Assembly: GCA_937885815.1 (NCBI GenBank)
Contig: CALABM010000253.1
Coordinates: 1-16,609 of the forward strand
Length of the DNA: 16,609 nt
From: an uncultured Verrucomicrobiales bacterium
GTDB taxonomy: Bacteria > Verrucomicrobiota > Verrucomicrobiia > Verrucomicrobiales > Akkermansiaceae
Direction of reading: 5' to 3'
Below, in pieces: positions 1-7,266 of this stretch; positions within the stretch are counted from its first letter, which is position 1, and each line of letters opens with the position of its first letter. The notes beneath the pieces were generated by a model that was not told the DNA's origin, did not search any database, and worked only from the letters and a program-made list of their open reading frames with translations. The position numbers and the translations under genes are program-made.

Positions 1-18
1 GGTAGCATAGGATTCCGA

Positions 19-51
19 GGGGGGCAGGGTGCCATGTGCATCCTGCCCCTT
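19..51. terminator. Hairpin after the last gene, probable transcription terminator
   Basis: The arms at 21-32 and 38-49 pair over 12 positions with one G-T wobble and a 5-base loop. Two more G-T pairs at 19-20/50-51 extend the stem. It begins a few bases beyond the stop codon of the flippase gene (stop at 58-60), where an operon terminator would be expected. The T-run (55-59) lies on the plus-strand side, so a canonical intrinsic terminator would act on rightward transcripts entering from the left. For the leftward operon the bases after the stem are not T-rich. It may be bidirectional, serving this operon and a convergent gene outside the window, or a 3'-end stabilising stem. Confidence 0.5.
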
Positions 52-57
52 GGGTTT

Positions 58-1578
58 TTACTTGTTTTTCTCCCCTCGGAGGTGAAGGATTTTCTTTCGT
101 TCGGCTGGTGTCATGTAGAGGACGTATATGACAAACGCGGCGAAAATAGCATATCCGAGAGCAGTTGTAAGAAAGAGTCCCCATGTGTTCAGGGGGATGA
201 GGAAGTTGAGGAGCGCGCCGGCGGCCGCGAGGATGAGCAGGGGGCTCAGCATGGGGCGGTAGGTGCTGAGGAAGAAGAGCGCGGTATCCAGCCCGGCTTT
301 CCGGCGGTAATAGATATTGATGAGTATAATCTGGCCGCATATCAGAGAAATGGCTGTACCTGCGAACATGCCTAAGAGCCCTAGATATAAGCTCATGAAA
401 TATCCAAGCACAACACAGATGGCGGAGGATATCAGCAGGATGATGGCCCGGCCGTGGTGCAGTTTCATTCCTTGCAGAATGGCAATGCCTGTGTTCTGCG
501 TGAGCGGTACTACCAGTGGCACCAGCACGAGAAGCGCGCCCAGCCAGATGCTATAAACTTGCTCTCCCATGCTGTTTCCTACCCAGAGTTTCAGAAAGTC
601 CTGCCCGAGGAAGGCAAAACCGCTCAGAATGATGCAGAGCAGGCTTAGCTGCATGCGCCCGGCGCGAATCATCGCTTGTGTGAGTTCCTCCGGAGTAGCC
701 TGTTTGCTCACCATCTGCATGAGGCCGGGAGACAGAACGCTTGATATAGCGGTGGAGGCTGTCATGAAGTACGTAGAAAAGGAGATTCCCAGCGTGAATA
801 CAGCCACAGCTGTTGTGCCACAGGAGCGGGCGAGTATGGGGGCTCCTGCCTGCCAGTAGAACATATCCATGAGCTGGTTAAGAAACACCCATACGGAAAA
901 GCCTATCATTTCCCGGTACAGCTTCATATCCGGCCAGCGGAAAGTGACGCGTACTTTCAGCACATTCAGCGTGTAGTATAATCCCCACAGCAGGTTTGCC
1001 GCTCCCAGACAAACGGAAAGCACCGTGAGACCGATGGCTTTGAACCCAAGCAGAAGCAGCCCCGCCGTCAGGCCGGCGTTCAGCAGGCTGATGACAAGTC
1101 CGAACACTCCCGGGATGATGAATTTCTTGTATGCTGCCGGTACACAGCTTAGAGGGCGGAGCGGTATGGCTATTACCAGATTACTGAGTGTCAGCAGGAA
1201 AAGCACTTTTAGTGTACTCAGGTTATTTTCTCCTAATCCGGGAAAGATATTACCCAAATACGGGTAACATATCAGCCCCGCTTGCAGGGTGATGAAGGCG
1301 ATAAGGCTGAAAAGCATTATGCTTTGTCCCAGAAAATGCGCTTCCTGCTCGTATTTTTCCTCAGCCTGATAACAAGTCACGAAGCGTGTGACTGTGCTGC
1401 CAAGCCCTAAGTCCGATAGCGCCAGCCATGTGATGACGGAGTTGCTGAGAAGAAAAAGCCCGTATTCATTCGTTCCCAGCGATGTGATGATGAAAGGCGT
1501 GAGGAAAAGGCCGGTGAGCAGGCGTAGCCCGGCGGAGCAGTAGTTCAGTAGTACTCCTGTTCTGAGTTCATTTGCCAT
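58..1578 (-). CDS. wzx: Wzx-type polysaccharide (lipid-linked oligosaccharide) flippase
   Basis: This 506-residue integral membrane protein is a predicted flippase of the MOP/MATE exporter superfamily. It would move the undecaprenyl-diphosphate-linked repeat unit from the cytoplasmic to the periplasmic face of the inner membrane. Twelve or more hydrophobic segments span the length. The N-terminus has the family pattern: a short polar start, a first helix, then a second helix containing FLTPFIITSLGTNEYGLFLL and an S-D-L-G-L-G turn. Length is normal for Wzx proteins (about 400-510). The frame stays open to an ATG at 1644 inside the preceding gene, but the ATG at 1578 begins the conserved sequence (MANELRTG) and sits 4 bases after the upstream stop, so it is preferred. 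No Shine-Dalgarno motif precedes it. It is the last gene of the operon. Membership of the flippase family is clear; the exact substrate cannot be read from sequence. Confidence 0.9.
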   Translation of the reverse strand: MANELRTGVLLNYCSAGLRLLTGLFLTPFIITSLGTNEYGLFLLSNSVITWLALSDLGLGSTVTRFVTCYQAEEKYEQEAHFLGQSIMLFSLIAFITLQAGLICYPYLGNIFPGLGENNLSTLKVLFLLTLSNLVIAIPLRPLSCVPAAYKKFIIPGVFGLVISLLNAGLTAGLLLLGFKAIGLTVLSVCLGAANLLWGLYYTLNVLKVRVTFRWPDMKLYREMIGFSVWVFLNQLMDMFYWQAGAPILARSCGTTAVAVFTLGISFSTYFMTASTAISSVLSPGLMQMVSKQATPEELTQAMIRAGRMQLSLLCIILSGFAFLGQDFLKLWVGNSMGEQVYSIWLGALLVLVPLVVPLTQNTGIAILQGMKLHHGRAIILLISSAICVVLGYFMSLYLGLLGMFAGTAISLICGQIILINIYYRRKAGLDTALFFLSTYRPMLSPLLILAAAGALLNFLIPLNTWGLFLTTALGYAIFAAFVIYVLYMTPAERKKILHLRGEKNK

Positions 1579-1582
1579 GGCT

Positions 1583-3880
1583 TCAGTGGAGGTTATTGTT
1601 GAGGAAGTCCATTCCGCGTTGACGCTCAGACGCCAGAATGGCATTTACCCGGTACCAGTCTATGGGGGTATTCAGCAGGCGTACCGCGGAAGCAGTGTTG
1701 TATTCCTCGGGGTGGCGCTCGCTAAGCCCGAAGGTGTATAACAATGAACGGAAGCGAGCTTCTCCCCGAGCGGCATTGCCTAGGCAGACGAATGGACGAT
1801 TGAATATGATGGCAAATACACAGCCGTGAAAGGAGTCCGTAATCATGGCGCTGCAATCGCGTATGCGCCTGAGCCATTCGCGGACGGCGATAGGTGCACG
1901 CCCTTCAGAGACGGTCTCGACTTTCATGTGGAGCTGGGCTGCCACGCCGTGGACTTCCGGTTTGGCGTCCAGCAGGTAAGTATGCAGAATGCGTTTCCCT
2001 TGTTCGTGAACTCCCGGACTGCCGATGAGCTCGTCATAGTGTTCGCGGGTGAGCAGCAGGGTAGGATCCGGCATTTGGGTGGCACTTACCCCTCGCTTCC
2101 GGCAGAGCTCTGTTCCACTGTGTTCCCGTGTGGAAACTGCTTTGAAATCTCGCAGCAACTTGCAGCAAGGCTCTTCATCATTCGGGTGATAAAGCGGGAA
2201 ATCCTCCCCGAAGGAGGCTGCATAAGCGATGCTCCTCTGCCGCAATTCCTGAGGTGCTCGTTCCAGATAAAAGAAGGGCATGGGGCGCCGTTTTCCTGCC
2301 GGATTCCATACCTGATCACTACCGACGATGAGAGCGTGGAAGGGAATGCGTTCCATAAGACTTTGCCAGTGGCTTTCTGTATCAGCCGGTATGGTGTTGA
2401 TGAAGCCACTTGTGAAATCTCGCCCGGCTTGCAGTACCACTCTTTTTGGTAGGGGGACAGGTGGTATGATATGGCAGCGCCACGCGGCGTGGGCGAGGTA
2501 TTGCCTGATACGGCGGATAATGGGCGGTGGTGTGGTATGGTTCAGGGTGTAGGGGGTGAAGCCGCAGCTGCTCACCACCTGCTGCATGGCGTAGGCTTGC
2601 AGGAGGCCTCCGTAGTTCGCACCAAGTTCTTCAGTAAGAATGCCCACGATGGGGCTCGGGACGGTCGTAAATCTTTTCTTTAGGTTCACGAGAGCTCGGA
2701 TGATGGGAGCGCTTTCTCGGAGGGAAATGCCACAGAAGGAAATGCGCCGTTCGCTCAGTTTCAGCAAGTTTTGAAGAGGGTCGTGCTTTCTGAGCATTTG
2801 AAGCGCCTTTTTTCTTTGCTTGGGAATGATGGGGGCTGCCGGGGAAGCTGAGGCACCTGCGGGATTCCGGGCCATGGTGTAGCTCTCTTCATGAAGCCGG
2901 ATTTTTCCTTGCGTTTCCGTGAGGTTCAGTAATTTTTCCCCAGCGGGTGAGAGGCTGAGCACGCAGGAGATTCCGCCGAAACTGTCCAATTCTGGGTGTA
3001 TATGACGGATGTTCCAGAAGTCTCCCAGTGCGATATCGCCTATGGTGGGGACGGCGCTGTTTTTGTAGCTGTAGGGGCAGGTGTAGCATGCTTTTTTCAT
3101 GACGATATCGCTAAGAAAGAGGCGCATGTAATCGTCTTTGTGTTTTAGCGTCAGCGTGGAGGAGCCATTGCAGCCGGTCGTGCGCACATGATAATCAATC
3201 CAGCCATGTGTTTTATCTCGGAATTGCCAGTCGGAAATGCTGCAGCCCAGTTCTACTTGCTTTTCATCCAGATACTGAGTGGCTAGCAGACGGGAGGGGA
3301 CACCATGGCATGCAAGGCTTACAGTGATGAGTGAGGACGGACGCTTCTTCATGAACCGGAGTAGCGCCTGTACCTGACATGGCAAGCCTGAGAAGAGTAC
3401 CGGGCGCTCAGATTGCAGGTCTTCCCGCACTTGACGGTAGACATGGCCGGGCTCTGCCTGTACATATTTAGAACCTCGGAAGGCGGCCAGCTCATCCGGT
3501 GTTTCTGCCCGGTGAAAGCATGCATGAAACCCGGATTCCCAGCGTACGCCATACACCACGCCGCCCAGCTCCATTATGGTGGTAGCCAGCTCGCTAAACA
3601 CGCCTCCTGAGGAACTTGCACGACGTATGTTGTCATGCGTACTGTAGGCGGCATAGGCCTTCGGTGTGAACTCTGCGGGAGCCGGCTCAGGGTGTGGATG
3701 AAGTGCCGGGCAGTTTCTGAAGCAGAGCCCGCAGTGGATGCAGGATTCTTCTTTCACGTCCGGTATGAGGAAGCCACTTTCATTCCAGCACATGCTGATG
3801 GCGTTCGACGGGCATATGTTGGCACAGAGGGCGCATGAGGTGCAGTTATCCGGTGCTGTGATGTGTGAGTTTTCTATCAT
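1583..3880 (-). CDS. Fusion: [4Fe-4S] / FrhB-like (F420 hydrogenase beta) domain + polysaccharide pyruvyl transferase domain
   Basis: This 765-residue protein carries two normally separate modules. Residues 13-57 hold two ferredoxin-type [4Fe-4S] motifs (C13-C16-C19-C23 and C47-C50-C53-C57). Residues about 75-330 match the coenzyme F420 hydrogenase/dehydrogenase beta-subunit family, with SSSGGVFSELA near 89, SGLPC at 164-168, ACHG at 190-193 and a CYTCPY motif at 265-270. After a basic linker, residues about 410-720 match the polysaccharide pyruvyl transferase family: NYGGLLQAYAMQQ at 422-434, VGSDQVWNP at 519-527, DPTLLL at 605-610 and TDSFHG at 681-686. The second module probably adds a pyruvate ketal from phosphoenolpyruvate to a sugar. 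The first is an iron-sulfur, probably flavin-dependent redox module whose role in polysaccharide clusters is unsettled. The start ATG at 3880 overlaps the upstream stop by 4 bases (ATGA), suggesting coupled translation. No frameshift separates the modules, so the fusion looks genuine. Confidence 0.88.
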   Translation of the reverse strand: MIENSHITAPDNCTSCALCANICPSNAISMCWNESGFLIPDVKEESCIHCGLCFRNCPALHPHPEPAPAEFTPKAYAAYSTHDNIRRASSSGGVFSELATTIMELGGVVYGVRWESGFHACFHRAETPDELAAFRGSKYVQAEPGHVYRQVREDLQSERPVLFSGLPCQVQALLRFMKKRPSSLITVSLACHGVPSRLLATQYLDEKQVELGCSISDWQFRDKTHGWIDYHVRTTGCNGSSTLTLKHKDDYMRLFLSDIVMKKACYTCPYSYKNSAVPTIGDIALGDFWNIRHIHPELDSFGGISCVLSLSPAGEKLLNLTETQGKIRLHEESYTMARNPAGASASPAAPIIPKQRKKALQMLRKHDPLQNLLKLSERRISFCGISLRESAPIIRALVNLKKRFTTVPSPIVGILTEELGANYGGLLQAYAMQQVVSSCGFTPYTLNHTTPPPIIRRIRQYLAHAAWRCHIIPPVPLPKRVVLQAGRDFTSGFINTIPADTESHWQSLMERIPFHALIVGSDQVWNPAGKRRPMPFFYLERAPQELRQRSIAYAASFGEDFPLYHPNDEEPCCKLLRDFKAVSTREHSGTELCRKRGVSATQMPDPTLLLTREHYDELIGSPGVHEQGKRILHTYLLDAKPEVHGVAAQLHMKVETVSEGRAPIAVREWLRRIRDCSAMITDSFHGCVFAIIFNRPFVCLGNAARGEARFRSLLYTFGLSERHPEEYNTASAVRLLNTPIDWYRVNAILASERQRGMDFLNNNLH

Positions 3881-4416
3881 GATTCAGCCAGAATACGTAT
3901 GAGATTGTTTTCGAAGTTACAGAAGGTGAAGTATTTGCGGTAGCTGGTGGCGGCGGATTCGCCCAGCTTTCGGGCCAGATTACCGGAGTTCATCAGGCGA
4001 AGCATGGCGTGGAAGAGTGCCTTTGAATCCTGCGAGGGAATCAGCAGGCCGGTTTGCTCATGGATGACCATATCCGGTATGGCTCCCACGGGAGTGCAGA
4101 TGACGGGTAATCCCTGCTGCATGGCCTCCAGAATCACGAGCGGAAAGCACTCATTATGGTAATGCGTGGGGAAGATAAGAGCCTGAGCCCGCTGCCATAG
4201 TGCCATTTTTTTCTGTCCGCTGACGGCTCCGTGAATGATAATCTGCGGGAGCTTGTGGTGTGTGCGGATGTTTTCTGCGCTCATCTCTTTTGTATCAGCT
4301 CCGGCGATATGGCAGATGAAATCCGGGCTGCATTCCGACAGCAAATGGCAGGCCTCCAGCAGCTCAGGAATCCCTTTTGAGGGTATCAGATTTCCTAGAT
4401 ATAGAAACTCAAACAT
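3877..4416 (-). CDS. Glycosyltransferase family 4, C-terminal (donor-binding) half, split by frameshift
   Basis: This 179-residue frame is the C-terminal Rossmann domain of a GT4 enzyme. It starts directly at the first strand of the donor domain (FLYLGNLIPSKG, residues 4-15) and carries the EX7E motif of retaining GT4 enzymes (E89 to E97 in NECFPLVILEAM), then the QGLPVICTPVGAIPDMV nucleotide-sugar binding region. It lacks any acceptor domain; that domain lies in the adjacent upstream frame (4421-4942), one base out of register. An ATG at 4416 lies 4 bases past the TGA of the N-terminal half (stop at 4421-4423), so re-initiation could make this half as a separate chain, but no ribosome binding site is seen. 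It most likely represents the downstream part of a disrupted gene. It ends with an ATGA overlap onto the fusion gene. Confidence 0.8.
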   Translation of the reverse strand: MFEFLYLGNLIPSKGIPELLEACHLLSECSPDFICHIAGADTKEMSAENIRTHHKLPQIIIHGAVSGQKKMALWQRAQALIFPTHYHNECFPLVILEAMQQGLPVICTPVGAIPDMVIHEQTGLLIPSQDSKALFHAMLRLMNSGNLARKLGESAATSYRKYFTFCNFENNLIRILAES

Positions 4417-4431
4417 TGCATCAAATGCCGT
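4414..4431 (-). other. Frameshift junction in a split GT4 gene
   Basis: On the coding strand the N-terminal frame reads C-P-N-G-I and then TGA. The T-triplet (AAA on the plus strand at 4423-4425) is the likely site. Removing one T gives C-P-N-G-I-D-A-M-F-E-F-L-Y-L-G-N, which restores the typical GT4 N-G-I-D motif and joins the two halves into a normal enzyme of 354 residues. The downstream frame has its own TAA about 33 bases upstream of the ATG, so the shift must lie between that TAA and the TGA. Possible explanations are a one-base insertion, a small deletion in the interdomain linker (which looks short), a sequencing error, or +1 recoding at ATT-TGA. Confidence 0.75.
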
Positions 4432-4942
4432 TCGGGCATATCCTTATGCTTTTTTTATCAACAATATCCGATACGTCATCATACAGTCTCGGCGAAAGCA
4501 GTATAACAGTGGCGTTACGATATACTGCCGTAAGCAGTATTCTGTATAAGCGGTGATGACTACAGCTCTGCATGCCTTTGTTGTGGTGGTGCAGTATCAG
4601 CTTGCACCCGAAGGCTCTGGCAAGCAGTGCAAAGGGGGCATCCTTCAGAAAACCCGGCCCATGGCAGGTGATGGCTATGTAGCACTTATGCGGGCGGAAT
4701 ACGACTAGCTGACGGAATACGGCAATCAGCGCGGTTAAAAAGCGCATGAGTTTCTGCATGATGCTCCATGGGCGGAAGACGCCGATTTCTCGGCAATCCC
4801 GCGAGGTGGCGATATTCACGTATCTGCAGTGAAAGGATGCGTTAATTCGCTCGCTGTTCATGATGCTCTCGCTTACGGCGGACGCCCCATGCATGGGTGG
4901 TGGGAGCGGCATCAGGAAGAGGATTCTTTCTTTCATGCTCAT
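4421..4942 (-). CDS. Glycosyltransferase family 4, N-terminal (acceptor) half, split by frameshift
   Basis: This 173-residue frame is the N-terminal Rossmann domain of a GT4 glycosyltransferase. It opens with a beta strand and glycine loop of the kind seen in one GT4 subgroup (FLMPLPPPMHGASAVSESI, residues 9-27). It continues through an H-G-P-containing strand (94-97) and the HHHNKG segment (118-123), and ends at C-P-N-G-I, the hinge just before the donor domain. A full GT4 is about 350-400 residues, so this is less than half; the missing half follows immediately in another frame. Start: ATG at 4942 overlapping the previous gene's TGA by 4 bases, with a second Met at 4936 as an alternative. 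On its own it should not bind a nucleotide sugar. The intact gene would have added one sugar to the growing lipid-linked unit. Confidence 0.8.
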   Translation of the reverse strand: MSMKERILFLMPLPPPMHGASAVSESIMNSERINASFHCRYVNIATSRDCREIGVFRPWSIMQKLMRFLTALIAVFRQLVVFRPHKCYIAITCHGPGFLKDAPFALLARAFGCKLILHHHNKGMQSCSHHRLYRILLTAVYRNATVILLSPRLYDDVSDIVDKKSIRICPNGI

Positions 4943-6075
4943 TTAATTAAGGTCTTGAGGATGCCATCGCAAGCGCGGTTGGCGCAGCGGTAAGGGCTGT
5001 AAAGCTCTGCTATTTCGCGAGAGACCTGGCTCATGGCAGGAAGCGAGGCGGAATGAAAGTAGGCCAGCGTGTCCAGTATGGACTCACGGTTCAGCGGGTC
5101 AAATACTTTGCCATTGAGCCTATCTTTTACCAGCTCAGGGTGGCATCCATTATAGCAGGAACAGGCGATGGGTAGGCCGCAAGCCATGGCTTCCGGCACG
5201 ACGAGGCTCCAGTTGTCTTCCAATGTCGGGATGATAAACACATCCGCCTGAGCGTAATACTTGTGAATGTGGTCGTAATCCACAGGGCCTCTGAACTCGG
5301 TAGCGGGTGTATTCATGGCTTCCAGTTTTGCGCGTTCCGGGCCATCGCCCACGATGATGAGCTTGTCATGTGGGAATCGTTCTATGTGCTCCTTCCAGGC
5401 GTTCAGCAGTTGGCAGATTCCTTTCAGCTCGATGAGTCGGCCCACGTACAGCCATGTGATGTCTTGAGCTGGATTGGTATTGCCGGAGCGGAGCGCCTGA
5501 ACGCCGCTGCTTAGTTCCTCACTATCAGCGGCCATGATGCCCTCGGTAATGATGTCTGCATTTACCCCGAGAGATTGTATCAGGTAGTCACGGCAAAGGC
5601 TGCCATTCACGAGGAAGGCCGAGGTGAAGCGGGATATCCACTTGCGGTATAGACTGCGCCACCGGGGGCAGTTGCGCTCAGTATGGGCGGTACGTTCGTA
5701 CGCGATGAGCAGGGGGACGCGCAGGCGCCGGGCATGGAGGAGCGCCCATGGTGTCCATTGAAAAAATCCCTCCGCGATGATGACATCTGCCTTGATGGAG
5801 CGCAGAAGCTTGTTCAGCCCTGAGGGGTAAGGAATAGAGAGGCTGCTACAGGAGAAGTGAGAGTTACGGTTTCCGAGGGTAAGGCATTTTTCATCGCTGA
5901 GCCCATGAGCATGCGAGCCGAGTGCCGCTTGAATCTTTTTGATGCAGCGAGGCGCTACTCGGTTTTCGGAGTAAACGAGATGGAACTGCCCCCGCAGGCG
6001 TTCGCTGAGCGCGCGGTAGAAGGGCACGCGGTAGTCTGCAAAGGAGGGGTTAACCCAAAGTACGGTGGGATGCAT
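4939..6075 (-). CDS. Glycosyltransferase family 4
   Basis: A cytoplasmic or membrane-associated retaining glycosyltransferase with the GT-B fold, 378 residues from the preferred start. The N-terminal domain opens with VLWVNPSFADYRVPFY (5-20), a form common to GT4 enzymes of polysaccharide clusters. The donor domain begins near WLYVGRLIELKG (208-219), has the VGDGPER loop (242-248) and the catalytic region EDNWSLVVPEAMACGLP (286-302; D287 and E295 in EX7E register). Acceptor and donor sugars cannot be predicted. The frame extends to an ATG at 6189, well inside the previous gene. The ATG at 6075 starts exactly at the first conserved strand and is preferred, giving a 26-base overlap with the upstream gene; ATG 6099 is a second option. 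No Shine-Dalgarno motif helps to decide. The gene ends in an ATGA overlap with the split GT4. Confidence 0.88.
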   Translation of the reverse strand: MHPTVLWVNPSFADYRVPFYRALSERLRGQFHLVYSENRVAPRCIKKIQAALGSHAHGLSDEKCLTLGNRNSHFSCSSLSIPYPSGLNKLLRSIKADVIIAEGFFQWTPWALLHARRLRVPLLIAYERTAHTERNCPRWRSLYRKWISRFTSAFLVNGSLCRDYLIQSLGVNADIITEGIMAADSEELSSGVQALRSGNTNPAQDITWLYVGRLIELKGICQLLNAWKEHIERFPHDKLIIVGDGPERAKLEAMNTPATEFRGPVDYDHIHKYYAQADVFIIPTLEDNWSLVVPEAMACGLPIACSCYNGCHPELVKDRLNGKVFDPLNRESILDTLAYFHSASLPAMSQVSREIAELYSPYRCANRACDGILKTLIK

Positions 6076-7261
6076 GGTATAGGCTGATGGTTTTTTCATA
6101 TAAAGAGAGTAATTTCCGTGTGATGGCGTGGGTGCTGAAGTGAGTAGTGACGCAGTGGCGTGCGGCAGAGCGGATGCGGTTTTTCTCATGAGGCGACATC
6201 TTCAGAACGAGAGCGATGGCTCGCGCCCAGAGTTGTGCATCGCCCGGGGTGCAGAGAAAGCCATTTATTCCGTGGCAGATGATTTCAGCCATGCCTCCGC
6301 TGTTGCTCCCCACGACGATAGCTCCACTTGCCATGGCTTCCAGGCAGGTCATGGGCATGTTATCCCAGAGAGACGGCAGGCATACCACCTCGTGCGACGC
6401 ATAGAGGGCGGGTAATTCGTTCCTTGGTACATTACCCGCGAAACTGCACCAGTCAGATTCATTCTGAAAATAACGTGCGAGCTTATGTCCATAGCTGCCC
6501 ATTTTTCCGGCGAGTGTCAGCACCACGGGGTAGCCGTTCTGACGGAGTATTCTGCATGCCTCCACCAAGGTGGCCACTCCTTTTTCTCTCGTGATGGTAC
6601 CAACGAACAGCACCGAAAGCGGCAGCCTGGGTTCAGGTATATCGCTTTGCCATTCAATGGTGTTGATGGGATTTGGGATGGTAGTGATACGCCCTGACTG
6701 TATCTTAAAGTGTTTCTGTACCCAGGCTGCCAGGCTTCGGGAGCAGGAGCTTAGCGCCAGGCTTTGCTGTATCAGCTTCTTCTCCATTTTGCCACAGAAC
6801 CACTCATGTAGTTGCCACACTCCGGGGCGGCGCAGACCGCAGGTCGCTCGATCCAGAAGTGTGGGAGTGTGCAAGCGGATAATGATTGGCAGCCCCACTC
6901 CTTCCAGCGCGAGGCTTTCCGCACCAAACTCTGCCACTTCGGCAATATCGGCATCCCCAATGCTTTGCAGTGTTTCTCGTATTCTGCGGCGGTAGGAGTG
7001 GAAGCGCGTGAGACCTCTGAGTTTCCGCCATGGGTAGGGTTTTTCTACGCTCGGAATTACGAAGTCACCACCCGGAAGGCGGATAATGCGCAGATTTCCC
7101 TCCTGTTCATCGGATGCGCTGCTGGTGTCATCCGCCGCGCAAATGACAGTGACACGGTGCCCGGCCGCCACGAGTGCTACAGCCACATTCTGCACATAGG
7201 TGGCTATACCACCTCCACGCAGAGTGGGCGGGTACTCTCGGCTGATGTAGACAATGTGCAT
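6050..7261 (-). CDS. Glycosyltransferase family 4
   Basis: A GT-B-fold retaining glycosyltransferase of 403 residues. The N-terminus shows the classic GT4 opening ISREYPPTLRGGGIATYVQN (6-25), whose glycine-rich loop lies between the acceptor and donor sites. The interdomain hinge is IPNPIN (195-200). The donor domain starts at VLFVGTITREKG (217-228), and the catalytic motif region is SLWDNMPMTCLEAMASGAIV (297-316), with D300 in place of the first Glu of EX7E (also seen in other members, so not a defect) and E308 as the second. SNSGGMAEII (319-328) binds the nucleotide sugar. The frame runs open to an ATG at 7390, but the added residues resemble no GT4 and lie inside the previous gene; the ATG at 7261 starts the domain 5 bases after that gene's stop. 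It adds one sugar of unknown identity to the repeat unit. Confidence 0.9.
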   Translation of the reverse strand: MHIVYISREYPPTLRGGGIATYVQNVAVALVAAGHRVTVICAADDTSSASDEQEGNLRIIRLPGGDFVIPSVEKPYPWRKLRGLTRFHSYRRRIRETLQSIGDADIAEVAEFGAESLALEGVGLPIIIRLHTPTLLDRATCGLRRPGVWQLHEWFCGKMEKKLIQQSLALSSCSRSLAAWVQKHFKIQSGRITTIPNPINTIEWQSDIPEPRLPLSVLFVGTITREKGVATLVEACRILRQNGYPVVLTLAGKMGSYGHKLARYFQNESDWCSFAGNVPRNELPALYASHEVVCLPSLWDNMPMTCLEAMASGAIVVGSNSGGMAEIICHGINGFLCTPGDAQLWARAIALVLKMSPHEKNRIRSAARHCVTTHFSTHAITRKLLSLYEKTISLYHASHRTLG

Positions 7262-7266
7262 GGCGT

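Noticed and set aside
1826..2452. Plus-strand open frame of 208 codons
   Set aside because: It lies antisense to the pyruvyl transferase domain, shows no family motif, and its composition looks like a shadow of the minus-strand coding frame.
4450..4456. A7 run (coding strand) upstream of the GT4 break as the frameshift site
   Set aside because: Losing one A there would lead directly into a TAA in the shifted frame, and the N-terminal frame stays correct to C-P-N-G-I, so the shift must be after this run.
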